Source of the DNA: Bradyrhizobium roseum
Lineage (GTDB): Bacteria; Pseudomonadota; Alphaproteobacteria; Rhizobiales; Xanthobacteraceae
Length of the DNA: 64,000 nt
Direction: 5' to 3'
NCBI RefSeq assembly: GCF_030413175.1
Contig: NZ_CP129212.1
Coordinates: 5,370,450-5,434,449 of the forward strand
Shown here: piece after piece, positions 10,818 to 20,324 of the stretch
How the letters are laid out: every line of letters begins with the position of its first letter
Numbering within the stretch: position 1 is the first letter of the stretch
The notes under the pieces: model-generated
What the model was told of the DNA's origin: nothing
Database searches by the model: none
What the model saw: the letters and a program-made list of their open reading frames with translations, nothing else
Made by a program: the position numbers and the translations under genes

Positions 10818-12007
10818 TTCGGCGTTTGCAGAAGCTCGTGGATCAGGTTGCGATATTCGGACATTGCAGTTTCAAAATCGAAGCGTCCTGCGACTTCAGC
10901 CGCCCGCGCGCCGCGTTGCGCATCCTGGTCGTTGGCTGCGAGGCTTACCGTCTTTGCCAGCTCGTCGGCCCTGCCGGGCTCGACGACCCAGCCGACGTCG
11001 TGCTCGATGACCGTCAGCGCCGCCTCGGCGTCCGCTTCCGAAACCAGAATCACCGGGCGTCCGATCGCCAGCAGATTGTAGAACCGGCTGGGCACCGACA
11101 CGCCGGCGACGTTCCTGCGGTAGGGAATGATCCAGGTGTCGGCGGCCGACAGGAAAATTTCCAACTGGTGATCCTCGACGCGGTCGACCAGCGTGACGTT
11201 CGGAAGCTTCGCCTCGGCCTGCAAGGCCTTCAACTGATCGAAGCCCACCCCCCAGCCCGACAGCAGGAAGTGAATATCGCCGTTGTCGCGCAGCAACCGC
11301 GCCGCCTCGAACACGATGACGGGATCGTGGGTAAAGCCGAGATTACCGGAAAGTCCGACGACGAAACGGGCCGAGAGCGAACGGCGATACGGATTGTCCG
11401 GATCGACCGCGCGAACGCCGCGCGCCAACGTTGCCCAGTTCGGAATGAAGCGGACCTTGTCGCGCGTCATTCCCCGGTAGCGCAGCAGCAATTTTTCGGT
11501 GTCGCGACCAATGATGACGACGGCGTCGAGCGCACGGAACATCGGCGCGTTGAAGGCATGCATTGCCTTCGCCAGCAAGGAATCCGGCTTCAGCATTCCA
11601 GCCATGACCAGCACGTCGGGATAGAGATCGTGCATGATCAGCACCGATCTTGCGCCCTTCAGCTTCGCCGCTGCAGCAAAGGCGTAAGGCAGCATGAACG
11701 GCGCCGGCACGGTGATCGTGACATCGCCACGGCGCAGCTTGATCAGCATCGCGACGAACATCCGAAACGTGAACAGCAGTTCGGCCAGGGCTCGCTTGAG
11801 CAATGCGGCCTTGCCGGGCATCCAGTTCCTCACTTCGACGACCGAAGGCTTGCCGACGGCCGCGGAACCCGCCGTTCCCGACAGCACCAGAACTTCCGCT
11901 TCACGCGCCACACGTTCCGAAATCGCCGCCATGATCGCCGCCGTCGTGCTCGGGTCGGGCGGAAAATGCTGGCTGACGACGACGACTTTTCCCGGCTTGT
12001 GCATCAT
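10814..12007 (-). CDS. Glycosyltransferase family 4 (WbuB-like)
   Basis: A GT-B glycosyltransferase of 397 residues. The N-terminal domain begins KVVVVSQHFPPDPSTTAAIM, typical of WbuB/WcaI-type GT4 enzymes. The C-terminal donor domain has VGLSGNLGFTHDPVIVFEAARLL and PSRFYNLLAIGRPVILVSEADAEA, which replaces the usual EAMA.G.PVV segment. It is the last gene of the minus-strand unit running from hldD at 19101, 27 bases after the dehydratase gene. It probably adds an O-antigen sugar to a lipid carrier at the cytoplasmic membrane. The sugar is not predictable. Confidence 0.88.
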   Translation of the reverse strand: MMHKPGKVVVVSQHFPPDPSTTAAIMAAISERVAREAEVLVLSGTAGSAAVGKPSVVEVRNWMPGKAALLKRALAELLFTFRMFVAMLIKLRRGDVTITVPAPFMLPYAFAAAAKLKGARSVLIMHDLYPDVLVMAGMLKPDSLLAKAMHAFNAPMFRALDAVVIIGRDTEKLLLRYRGMTRDKVRFIPNWATLARGVRAVDPDNPYRRSLSARFVVGLSGNLGFTHDPVIVFEAARLLRDNGDIHFLLSGWGVGFDQLKALQAEAKLPNVTLVDRVEDHQLEIFLSAADTWIIPYRRNVAGVSVPSRFYNLLAIGRPVILVSEADAEAALTVIEHDVGWVVEPGRADELAKTVSLAANDQDAQRGARAAEVAGRFDFETAMSEYRNLIHELLQTPN

Positions 12008-12034
12008 CGCTTTCGTGGCGGCCCGCCGAAAAGA

Positions 12035-13951
12035 TCAGGCAGCGTTCGATCCGAATTCGGGCACGGCATCCTTGAGCACCGCGCGGATGGTCGAACGGTC
12101 GTCCCGTGCAATGGCATCTTCCAGCGCCGCCAGCCATTTGCGCAGGGTCTGCATCGGCGGCTCGTTCGGTTTGGCCGCCATGATGCCGGCGACGCCGATC
12201 TCTACCGCCGGCTCCTCGCTGGCGAACAGGATCTCGTTCAACCGCTCGCCCGGCCGCATGCCGCTGAACACGATCTCGATATCGATGCCGGGTTGGAGGC
12301 CGGACAGGCGGATCATCCGCTCGGCCAGTTCGACGATCTTGACCGGCTGTCCCATGTTGAGGACGTAGACGGAAACATCAGGCCGCGCCGGCGTCAGCGC
12401 GTGCGTCGCGGCCGTCAGCACGAGATCGCAGGCCTCGCGAATGGTCATGAAGTACCGCACCATGTCCGGATGCGTCACCGTGACCGGGCCGCCGGCCTCG
12501 ATCTGCGCCTTGAATTTCGGCACCACCGATCCGTTGGAGGCCAGCACGTTGCCGAACCGCACCGAGATCAGGCGCATGTGCGGCCGGCCGCCCGTTTGCG
12601 TCATCAGGTCGTGATCCAGCGCCTGACAATACATTTCGGCAAAGCGCTTGGTCAGGCCGAGCATCGAGACCGGTTCGATCGCCTTGTCGGTCGAGATCAT
12701 CACCATCGCCGCCGCGCCCGCCGCAAGCGCGGCGTCGGCGACATTGACCGAACCGAAGATGTTGGTCTTGACGCCCTCGCTCCAGTCGCGCTCGAGGATC
12801 GGCACGTGCTTGAGCGCCGCGGCATGGAACACGATATCGGGCTTGAACTCCCGCATCAGGTTCATGATCCGGTCGCGGTCGCGGATATCGGCGATCCGCC
12901 CCTCGATCGCGGCACTGCCCCCGCGCGCCGTGAGCGCCTCCGTGACCGCATACAGCGCCGGTTCGGAATGCTCGATCACGAGCAGCCGTGCAGCGCCGAA
13001 CGTCGCGACACGGTCGCAAATCTCCGAACCGATCGAGCCGCCGCCGCCGGTGACGATCACCGCCTTGCCCCTCACCAGCGTCTCGAGCCGCGCATAGTCG
13101 ATCTTCTCGCTCGGCCGCAGCAGCAGGTCCTCCACGGCGACATTGGTCAGCCTGGGCGCGTCGCCGCTTTCGAGCGACGGCAGGCGGCTGACGAACAGGC
13201 CGAGCCGCCTGGCCCGCATCAGGATGGCCTCGGGATGCGCCTCGGGTTCGAACGCCGACGGGGTCATGACGACACGCGAAATCGGTTTTCCGCGCCCGGC
13301 ATAGTCGCGCACCACGTCCTCGACGTCGTCGAGGCCGCCAAGCACCGGCACGTTGCGGATCGACTGGCCGCGGTCCGCCGCCGACGGCGACAGCACGCCG
13401 ACGGGCCAGAGTTGCTTAACCGCGCCGCTCTCGATCGCGCGCAGCAGCACTTCCGCGTCGGCGGCGCGGCCGATCAACAGGGTCGAAGACGCCCCTTCGG
13501 TCCGGGCATGGCGGCGAACCCGCGAATAGCGGAAATAGCGATAGCCGAACCGCAGCGCGCTCAGCGCGAACACCTGAAGGAACCAGTACAGCACGATCGT
13601 GATGCGCCCGAACAGCACCGGCGCCTTGGGGTTCGATGCCGCGAAAATGAAGGCATAGTCGAGCACGATCAGCGCCACCGTCAGGACGCTGGCCACGCGC
13701 ATGATATTCAGCGCATCCGGCAGCGAAATGAAACGCCATTTCGTCGTCGTCAGGTTGAAGACGTAACAGATCACGACGCTGAATACGACGAACAGCGGCA
13801 GAATGCGCAGCAACAGCGGCAGGCGGGCGTAGAAGGCTTCGCCGCCCTCGAAACGCAGGTAGAACGCCGCAAGCAACGCAAACGCCGTCGCCAGCGCGTC
13901 ATGCGCCGCGATCATGTAGTTGCGATGTGTCAGTTGCGAAACAGGTGTCAT
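12035..13951 (-). CDS. Membrane nucleotide-sugar dehydratase/epimerase (WbpM/CapD/FlaA1 family)
   Basis: A 638-residue protein with about four N-terminal membrane helices (residues 1-130), a CoA-binding-like linker, and a C-terminal short-chain dehydrogenase domain from about residue 290. NAD motif VTGGGGSIGSEICDRV, LKHVPILERD and the active-site segment STDKAIEPVSMLGLTKRFAEM identify the long WbpM-type enzymes, which convert UDP-GlcNAc to a 4-keto-6-deoxy sugar (for example toward QuiNAc or FucNAc). Such a sugar is a common first residue for WecA/WbpL transferases like the one at 9795. It sits 85 bases after the second ligase gene in the same unit. Confidence 0.92.
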   Translation of the reverse strand: MTPVSQLTHRNYMIAAHDALATAFALLAAFYLRFEGGEAFYARLPLLLRILPLFVVFSVVICYVFNLTTTKWRFISLPDALNIMRVASVLTVALIVLDYAFIFAASNPKAPVLFGRITIVLYWFLQVFALSALRFGYRYFRYSRVRRHARTEGASSTLLIGRAADAEVLLRAIESGAVKQLWPVGVLSPSAADRGQSIRNVPVLGGLDDVEDVVRDYAGRGKPISRVVMTPSAFEPEAHPEAILMRARRLGLFVSRLPSLESGDAPRLTNVAVEDLLLRPSEKIDYARLETLVRGKAVIVTGGGGSIGSEICDRVATFGAARLLVIEHSEPALYAVTEALTARGGSAAIEGRIADIRDRDRIMNLMREFKPDIVFHAAALKHVPILERDWSEGVKTNIFGSVNVADAALAAGAAAMVMISTDKAIEPVSMLGLTKRFAEMYCQALDHDLMTQTGGRPHMRLISVRFGNVLASNGSVVPKFKAQIEAGGPVTVTHPDMVRYFMTIREACDLVLTAATHALTPARPDVSVYVLNMGQPVKIVELAERMIRLSGLQPGIDIEIVFSGMRPGERLNEILFASEEPAVEIGVAGIMAAKPNEPPMQTLRKWLAALEDAIARDDRSTIRAVLKDAVPEFGSNAA

Positions 13952-14036
13952 ACAACCGGTCGGCTGAGGAAGCGTTTTGGATTCGCGTTGTGTCCCTGGC
14001 CCGCTGATATCTTATCTGCGGCGTGCATGCCAGCGA

Positions 14037-15350
14037 TCATGGCGGAACGGTTCCGGAAGATTCCGCTTCCGACCTGGCGCGCAGCACCATGCCGCCGGCG
14101 ATACCGGCGCCCAGCACATACATCCATCCTTCATGGAAATCGAACAGGTGCGAGTTGAACAGCGAACTGAATATGTTCTGCAGCACCACCATCAGTCCGA
14201 TCCACGCCGCCAGCCCCTCGCCGCGGAACAACGCGAAATGCGAAAACCACATCGCGTAGAGGATCACGACCCCGACCGCCCCCCACTGCACCGCGACGCT
14301 GAGGGTCTGGTTGTGCGGGTTCCCGATGACCTGGCCCTGGGCCAGCACCGCGGGACCGGTCGCTGCGGCCTCGAACAGCCCCCGCGTCGATCCCGTGCCG
14401 TGGCCGATCACCGGAGCCTCGGCAAAGAACCGCAGCGACTTCTCCCAGAATTCGAGCCGCAGGCCGATCGACGTCGGCTGGTTGAATTCCTTATAGACCC
14501 GGTAGTCCCGCGCGAACGTGTCCATTGTCGCCTGCAGTTGCGGCGACAGCGTCCAGGCCAGGGCACCGAATATGACGGCAGCGACGAGCAGCAGCACGTT
14601 GGTGCGCCATTTGAGATGCGCCATCGCGAACACGGCGAGCATCACCGGCAAGGTCACCAGCGCCGTGCGCGACACGACGACGAACACCATGTTGAGGATG
14701 AAGCTGGCCGCCACCGCCATCAGCAGCAGCGCCTGCCGGAGTTTGCCGTCGCGCAACAGCGTGATGATGGGGAAAATCAGCACCACCGCGCACAATACGA
14801 ACTCCTGGCTCTGGGCGATGTAATTCTTGACGAAAATACCGTGCCCGGAAGGCTCGTCGGGGCGCTTCAATGTCAGGCTCGGATCGTACGCGACGATCCA
14901 GGACGCGACCATCAATACGGTACAGGACACCAGGAAAGCGACGAAGGGCCAGATGCCGCGGGGCGAGCGCTCGAAATGATAAAACAAGAACGGCAATACC
15001 AGCAGCTTGGTCGCCGGAGCAACGGCCTGCAGACGCGCGGCCCATGACGCGTCCGACCACAAGGTGCCCAGCGCCGCCAGCAAAACGAGCGCGATCGGCA
15101 ACGCGCAGATCGGGCGCCGCAACGAACGCACAAACGGACGCCATTCGAGCACCGCAGCCACGGCGACGAGCCAGAGTACCACGGCGATGCCCACGCCGCT
15201 GGTCGACCACGGCAACAAGAGCGCAAGCAGGACCGCAATGAGATCAGCGTTGCGTACCCGCGCCTCTTTATCGTAACGGGCGGCAAGCATCGACGACAAC
15301 ATGGAACCGAGCGAGCCCGCGGTCTCGCGCATGCGATCCGCCGTCGTCAT
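14037..15350 (-). CDS. O-antigen ligase/polymerase family membrane protein, copy 1
   Basis: A 437-residue polytopic protein of the O-antigen ligase (WaaL) / Wzy superfamily. It has about ten to twelve hydrophobic helices and a periplasmic loop containing [27 protein letters not shown] and NPHNQTL. The H of PHNQ and upstream arginines correspond to the family's catalytic loop. ATG 15350 overlaps the stop of the upstream paralog as ATGA, so translation is coupled. It is closely similar along its length to the protein from 15347-16636. One of the pair may be ligase and the other polymerase, or both may act on different glycans. Confidence 0.85.
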   Translation of the reverse strand: MTTADRMRETAGSLGSMLSSMLAARYDKEARVRNADLIAVLLALLLPWSTSGVGIAVVLWLVAVAAVLEWRPFVRSLRRPICALPIALVLLAALGTLWSDASWAARLQAVAPATKLLVLPFLFYHFERSPRGIWPFVAFLVSCTVLMVASWIVAYDPSLTLKRPDEPSGHGIFVKNYIAQSQEFVLCAVVLIFPIITLLRDGKLRQALLLMAVAASFILNMVFVVVSRTALVTLPVMLAVFAMAHLKWRTNVLLLVAAVIFGALAWTLSPQLQATMDTFARDYRVYKEFNQPTSIGLRLEFWEKSLRFFAEAPVIGHGTGSTRGLFEAAATGPAVLAQGQVIGNPHNQTLSVAVQWGAVGVVILYAMWFSHFALFRGEGLAAWIGLMVVLQNIFSSLFNSHLFDFHEGWMYVLGAGIAGGMVLRARSEAESSGTVPP

Positions 15351-16636
15351 CGCGACACCGTCAAGGTCGCGGTCAGCTCGCGCTGCCTCACCGCCAATGT
15401 CATGCCGCCGGCAATCCCGACACCCAACACATACATCCAGCCTTCATGAAAATCGAACAGGTGCGAGTTGAAGAGCGAGGTGAAGATGTTCTGCACCACG
15501 ACGAGCAATCCGATCCAGGCGACGAAACCCTGGCCCCGGAACAGCAGCAGATGCACCAGCCACATCGCGTACAACAGGATAACTCCGACCGCTCCCCATT
15601 GCACCGCGATGTTCAGGGTCTGGTTGTGCGGGTTGCTGATGACCCCTCTCTGGGCCGGATCGACATAATCGGTCGCGGCCCGCTCGAACAGCGGACGCAG
15701 CGATCCGGTCCCATGGCCGATCACCGGCGCTTCGGAAAAGAACCGCAGGGATTTCTTCCAGAACTCGAGCCGAAGCCCGATTGACGTCACGCTCTCCTGC
15801 GCCTTGTAGAGCTGATAGTCCCTCAGAAGTCTCTTGGGGCTCCAACGCACGTCAGCCGTGGTGACCCAGATCACACCAGCGAACGCAACCATGACGCCGA
15901 TGATGACCAGGGTTGTTCGCAGTCTCATATGAACCAGCGCGACCGCCGCCAGCATGATCGGCATCGCCACCATCGCCGATCGCGAAGCGACGATGAACGC
16001 CATCGTGCCGATGAAGCCGGCCGCGAGCAGCCCCGCCAACAGGCTCTGCCCAAACTTTCCCCGTCGCGCAAAGTGCAGGGACGGATAGATCAGCGCGATG
16101 GCGCAGAGCGCGAACTCCTGGCTTTGGTCGATGTAGTTCTTGACGAAGACGCCGCGCGCATCGCTTTGGGCGCCTTTCAGCGAAAGGCTGGGATCGTAGG
16201 CGACGACCCACGACATCACCATCAGCAGCGCGCAGGACGCCAGGAACGCGGCGAGAACCCACATTCCGCGCGACGACCGCTCGAAATGATAGAACAGCCC
16301 GGGCAGCACCAGAAGCTTGAGGGTGGGAATGACGGCGTAAAGCCGCACGCTCCATGCCGCGTCCGACCACAGCGTGCCGGCAAGCGCCAGGCCGACCAGC
16401 GCAAACGGCAGGTAGCAGATCGGCTGCTTGAGCAGTTCGCCATAGGCCCGCCAGTCCATTACCCACGCCACGGCACCGAGCCAGAGCAGCACGAAGATCG
16501 CCGGCAGGGTCGTCGACCAGGGCAGCGAAAGCACGGTCAGAATGGCAAAGACGTCCGCAATGGTCGTCCACAACGCCCGATCGCGCCAGTAACGCCGCAG
16601 CGGCGAGATCGGCGGTGCAGCCGCACTCAGCGTCAC
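15347..16636 (-). CDS. O-antigen ligase/polymerase family membrane protein, copy 2
   Basis: A 429-residue paralog of the gene just downstream. The open frame extends far upstream, but that part is a shadow of hldE. I place the start at GTG 16636 ([17 protein letters not shown]), which overlaps the hldE stop as GTGA. Conserved loop features are [44 protein letters not shown] and the C-terminal [17 protein letters not shown], all shared with copy 1. The tandem arrangement with four-base overlaps indicates gene duplication within an operon devoted to LPS core and O-antigen assembly. Confidence 0.85.
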   Translation of the reverse strand: MTLSAAAPPISPLRRYWRDRALWTTIADVFAILTVLSLPWSTTLPAIFVLLWLGAVAWVMDWRAYGELLKQPICYLPFALVGLALAGTLWSDAAWSVRLYAVIPTLKLLVLPGLFYHFERSSRGMWVLAAFLASCALLMVMSWVVAYDPSLSLKGAQSDARGVFVKNYIDQSQEFALCAIALIYPSLHFARRGKFGQSLLAGLLAAGFIGTMAFIVASRSAMVAMPIMLAAVALVHMRLRTTLVIIGVMVAFAGVIWVTTADVRWSPKRLLRDYQLYKAQESVTSIGLRLEFWKKSLRFFSEAPVIGHGTGSLRPLFERAATDYVDPAQRGVISNPHNQTLNIAVQWGAVGVILLYAMWLVHLLLFRGQGFVAWIGLLVVVQNIFTSLFNSHLFDFHEGWMYVLGVGIAGGMTLAVRQRELTATLTVSR

Positions 16637-18105
16637 GCCTTGCCTCCCCGCGCGCGGTCGACCAGCGAGGTCGTGCTGTGGCCCGGCAGAATGTCGACGA
16701 GCACGACCTCGCCGCCGGCCGCCTCGACGAGCTCGTGGCCGACGACCTGTTCGCGGGTGTAGTCGCCGCCCTTGACCAGCACGCTCGGCGTGACTTTCGC
16801 GATCAGCTCGATCGGCGTGTCCTCCGCGAAGATCGCGACGAGATCGACCGCCTCCAGCGCCGCCAGCACCTCGGCGCGCGCGCTTTCGTTCTGGACCGGG
16901 CGCCCCTCGCCCTTCAGCCGCTTCACCGAGGCATCGCTGTTGAGACCGACGATCAGCCGGTCGCAGGCGCGGCGCGCGGCCGTCAGCACCTTGACATGGC
17001 CGGGATGCAGGAAGTCGAAGCAGCCATTGGTGAAGCCGATGCGCAGTCCCTGCCGTCGCCAGTCCGCAAGATGCGTGTCGAGATCGCCGCCGGCGGGCAC
17101 GATCTTGTCTTCGGCCACCAGCGACGCATGCGGCAGGATCTTTCGCCGCAACTCCGATGGCGTCACGGTCGCAGTTCCCTTCTTGCCGACGGCCACCGCC
17201 GCCGCCGCGTTCGCCATCCGCAGCGCGCTTTCCCAATCGGCCCCGGCCGCCAGCGTCAGCGCCAGCACGGCGGCGACGGTGTCGCCCGCGCCGGAGACGT
17301 CACGCACCTTGACCGGCAGCGCCGGCACGTGGATCGCCTCGCCGCCGCGAACCACCAGCGTCATGCCGTGCTCACTTTGCGTCACCAGCATGGCCTCGCA
17401 ATCGGCGAGCAGCATCGCGTCCTGCGCCGCGGCGGCAATGTCGAGGTCGCTGTCGGCGCGGCTGCGGGTGGCTTCGGCAAACTCCTTGCGGTTCGGCGTC
17501 AGCAGCGTGGCGCCGCGATAGATCGCGAAATTGGCGCTCTTGGGATCGACGATCACGCGCTTTCCGAGCTTTTTGGCGGCGTCGATGATGTTGCGGATGA
17601 CGCGCGCGGTCAGCACGCCCTTGGCGTAGTCGGACAGCAGCACGATATCAGCGCGGCCGAGCTGCGGCAGGATCGCGTCGATCAGCCTTTGCTCGACATC
17701 GGCCGCGGCCGGCACGGCCAGCTCCCAATCCGCGCGCAGCATGTGGGTGGAAAAATGCTCGGAGACAAAGCGCACCTTGCGCGTCGTCGGGCGCGACGAA
17801 TCGGTGACCAGCACGGCCTCGACCAGCTTCTCCCGGGCCAGATCGGCCTTCAGCCTGGCGCCCGCCTCGTCCTCTCCGACGAGGCCTGCAAAGATGCAGC
17901 GCGCGCCGAGCGAAGCGATGTTGCGGGCGACGTTACCGGCGCCGCCGACATTGGTCTCGCTGCGCTGGACGGCGATGACGGGGGCCGGCGCCTCCGGCGA
18001 AACGCGCGACACCTCGCCATAGACGAATTCGTCGAGCATGAGATCGCCGACGCAGAGCACGGTCTGGTTGGGAATTGCCTGGCTCAGGGCTTCGAAATCG
18101 AACAT
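16633..18105 (-). CDS. hldE: Bifunctional heptose-7-phosphate kinase / heptose-1-phosphate adenylyltransferase
   Basis: A 490-residue fusion enzyme for ADP-heptose synthesis (formerly RfaE). The N-terminal PfkB-type kinase domain covers about 1-320, with [27 protein letters not shown] and the anion-hole motif [13 protein letters not shown]. The C-terminal nucleotidyltransferase domain has [18 protein letters not shown] near 345-362 and ends with [19 protein letters not shown]. Length is normal. It lies 18 bases after hldD and is coupled to the next gene by a GTGA overlap. It acts in the cytosol and supplies the inner-core heptose used by the heptosyltransferase at 19263. Confidence 0.97.
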   Translation of the reverse strand: MFDFEALSQAIPNQTVLCVGDLMLDEFVYGEVSRVSPEAPAPVIAVQRSETNVGGAGNVARNIASLGARCIFAGLVGEDEAGARLKADLAREKLVEAVLVTDSSRPTTRKVRFVSEHFSTHMLRADWELAVPAAADVEQRLIDAILPQLGRADIVLLSDYAKGVLTARVIRNIIDAAKKLGKRVIVDPKSANFAIYRGATLLTPNRKEFAEATRSRADSDLDIAAAAQDAMLLADCEAMLVTQSEHGMTLVVRGGEAIHVPALPVKVRDVSGAGDTVAAVLALTLAAGADWESALRMANAAAAVAVGKKGTATVTPSELRRKILPHASLVAEDKIVPAGGDLDTHLADWRRQGLRIGFTNGCFDFLHPGHVKVLTAARRACDRLIVGLNSDASVKRLKGEGRPVQNESARAEVLAALEAVDLVAIFAEDTPIELIAKVTPSVLVKGGDYTREQVVGHELVEAAGGEVVLVDILPGHSTTSLVDRARGGKA

Positions 18106-18123
18106 TGGTCTACCTGGTGCCCG

Positions 18124-19101
18124 TCAGCGAAAGCGGTCGGCGCGATCGAGAAAGCCCTTCACGTAGCGCTCGACCGCGTCTTCCAGCGCGGTGAAGCCGC
18201 CGTTGTATCCGGCACGCAGCAGCCGATCGACTTCGCTCCGGGTGAAATATTGATAGCTGCCGCGGATCGCCTCGGGCATCTCGACATACTGAATATTCGG
18301 CGTGGCGCCGAGCGCGGCATAGGCCGACAGCATCAGGTCGCGAAAGCTGCGCGCGGTGCCGGTGCCCACGTTGAAGATGCCGCTGACGCCGGGGGACGCC
18401 AGCAGCCACATCGTCACGCGCACGACGTCGTCGACATAGATGAAGTCGCGCCGCTGGTCGCCATCGGCGATCCCGTCGCGGTGCGACTTGAACAATTGCA
18501 CCGGGCGTCCGGCCTTGACGTCGTCGAAACGCCGCGCCAACACGCTCATCATCGTGCCCTTATGGTACTCGTTGGGGCCGAACACGTTGAAGAACTTAAG
18601 TCCGGCCCATTGCGGCGGCAGGCGCTCGCCGCGCGCGGCGCGTTCAGCCACCGCCATGTCGAACAGATGCTTGCTCCAGCCGTAGAGGTTCATCGGCCGC
18701 AGCCTCTGCAAGGCGTCCATGGACTGCTCGTCGCGAAACCCCTGGTCGCCATCCCCATAGGTTGCCGCCGAGGAGGCATAGATCAGCGGCGTGGCGTTCG
18801 CCGTGCACCAGTCCAGCAGACGCATCGACAGTCGGAAATTGGTCTCGATCACCAGATCGCCATCGGTCGCCGTGGTCTCGGAGATGGCGCCGAGGTGGAT
18901 GATGGCTTCGAGCCGGCGGCCCTTCAGCCAATCCATCAGTTCCGGGGGCGGCACGAAATCGGCGAGCCGGCGCTTGGCGAGGTTACGCCATTTGCCGTCC
19001 TGGCCGAGCACGTCGCACACGGCCACGTCCCGGCCGGCGTCATTCAACGCGGCCACGACGTTCGACCCGATAAAACCGGCGCCCCCGGTCACCAGCAACA
19101 T
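18124..19101 (-). CDS. hldD: ADP-glyceromanno-heptose 6-epimerase
   Basis: A 325-residue extended short-chain dehydrogenase that makes ADP-L-glycero-D-manno-heptose, the last step of the heptose precursor pathway. ATG 19101 is preceded by AGGGGATGGC and gives the family N-terminus MLLVTGGAGFIGSNVVAAL. Supporting features are YASSAATYGDG, LYGWSKHLFD (YGWSK is the HldD active-site motif) and LKFFNVFGPNEYHKGTMMSV. It heads the minus-strand unit and diverges from the heptosyltransferase gene across 161 bases that must hold both promoters. Confidence 0.96.
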   Translation of the reverse strand: MLLVTGGAGFIGSNVVAALNDAGRDVAVCDVLGQDGKWRNLAKRRLADFVPPPELMDWLKGRRLEAIIHLGAISETTATDGDLVIETNFRLSMRLLDWCTANATPLIYASSAATYGDGDQGFRDEQSMDALQRLRPMNLYGWSKHLFDMAVAERAARGERLPPQWAGLKFFNVFGPNEYHKGTMMSVLARRFDDVKAGRPVQLFKSHRDGIADGDQRRDFIYVDDVVRVTMWLLASPGVSGIFNVGTGTARSFRDLMLSAYAALGATPNIQYVEMPEAIRGSYQYFTRSEVDRLLRAGYNGGFTALEDAVERYVKGFLDRADRFR

Positions 19102-19262
19102 GCCATCCCCTGCCTTGATTGTTCGGGCCAAGCTTTGCCCCACTCCCGCACGGCAGGCAATCTGGCATCTCGGGCAAGACACAGGCCAATCGACCGGCTT
19201 TACCTGTCGATGCAGAGCGGTTACCGACGGGGCTGCAACTGGTTAGCAGCGTCAATCAAGAT

Positions 19263-20324
19263 ATGAATTCAAGTTCATCAAATAGAATTGAAATGGAGGA
19301 TGCCGCCGATACCAGGCCGATCCTGATCGTGCCCTATATGTGGATCGGCGACTTCGTCCGCGGCCACACCGTGGTGCGGGTATTGAAGCAGCGCTGGCCG
19401 AACCGCCCGGTCGACCTGCTGGTGACCCCCCTGTGCGCCCCGCTGGTCGACTATATGCCGGGCGTCCGGGCGGGCATCGTCTGGGATTTACCCCGCAGCC
19501 GGCTTGCCATAGCCAAACAAAGAGGATTGGCCGCTGAGCTACGGCCCCGGGGCTATGGAACCGCCCTCGTCATGCCCCGCACCTGGAAGGCGGCCATCGC
19601 GCCGACGCTGGCCGGCATCCCCGAGCGCGTTGGCTTTTTCGGCGAGGCCCGGTTCGGCCTGATCAACCAGATGCGCTGGGGCGAGAAGGCCCTGCCCCGC
19701 TTCATCGACAAGAATGCCGCGCTGGCGATGCCCGCGGACGCGCCGCTGCCCCCGGAATGGCCGGTGCCGCAGCTTCTCGTGCCGCCGGAGCAGATCGCGC
19801 GCTGGCGGCAGGCCAATGGAGTGGGTTCAGGCCCGGCGGTGGCACTGGCCCCCGGGTCGGTCGGCGCCTCGAAACGATGGACCTATTATCCACAGACCGC
19901 CCGGCTTCTGATCGAGCGCGGGCTCGACGTCTGGGTGGTCGGCGGCCCCGGCGAAAAGGCGCTGGCGCAGGAGATCGTCGCCGTTGGCGGCAGCAAGGTC
20001 CGCGACCTCACCGGCACGGACCTGCGCAACGGCATTCTGGCGATGGCCGCGGCCGGCGTGGCGATCTCGAACGATTCCGGCCTGATGCACATCGCGGCCG
20101 CCATCGGCACGCCGACCATGGGCATTTTCGGCCCCACCAGCCCCTATCTGTGGGCGCCGCTGAACGGCCTGGCCGCCACGGTGTTGCAGAACAAGTCGAA
20201 GCTGTCCTGCCAGCCCTGCCAGCGCACCGTCTGCACCATGAACGAGCACCGCTGCATGCGCGACATCGAGGCAACAGAGCTGGCCGACATCGCGGAGCGC
20301 GTGATGGCTCAGAGCGTGCGATAG
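19263..20324 (+). CDS. waaF: Lipopolysaccharide heptosyltransferase (WaaF-like, GT9)
   Basis: A GT9 heptosyltransferase of about 353 residues from ATG 19263; ATG 19293 (MEDAADTRPILIVPY) is equally possible because neither has a strong ribosome site. The N-terminus ILIVPYMWIGDFVRGHTVVRVLKQRWP matches the acceptor domain of WaaF/WaaC. The donor half has LAPGSVGASKRWTYY, the WaaF-type GSxxxxKRWP-like loop, and SNDSGLMHIAAAIGTPTMGIFGPTSP, the GT9 signature. A C-terminal cysteine-rich segment (SCQPCQRTVCTMNEHRCM) is typical of WaaF. It transfers L,D-heptose to the inner core. It diverges from hldD and overlaps the next gene by 16 bases tail-to-tail. Confidence 0.88.
   Translation: MNSSSSNRIEMEDAADTRPILIVPYMWIGDFVRGHTVVRVLKQRWPNRPVDLLVTPLCAPLVDYMPGVRAGIVWDLPRSRLAIAKQRGLAAELRPRGYGTALVMPRTWKAAIAPTLAGIPERVGFFGEARFGLINQMRWGEKALPRFIDKNAALAMPADAPLPPEWPVPQLLVPPEQIARWRQANGVGSGPAVALAPGSVGASKRWTYYPQTARLLIERGLDVWVVGGPGEKALAQEIVAVGGSKVRDLTGTDLRNGILAMAAAGVAISNDSGLMHIAAAIGTPTMGIFGPTSPYLWAPLNGLAATVLQNKSKLSCQPCQRTVCTMNEHRCMRDIEATELADIAERVMAQSVR

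Noticed and set aside
10826..14158. 1110-codon open frame on the plus strand
   Set aside because: It lies antisense to the GT4 and WbpM-type genes and reads as His/Arg/Asp-rich low-complexity protein, a common artefact in GC-rich DNA.
16615..19266. 883-codon open frame on the plus strand
   Set aside because: Antisense to hldE and hldD, which are unmistakable; composition is that of a shadow frame.
19529..19548. tRNA-like word (reverse complement GGGGCCGTAGCTCAGC)
   Set aside because: It resembles the 5' end of tRNA-Ala, but the rest of a tRNA is absent and the sequence is coding inside the heptosyltransferase gene.
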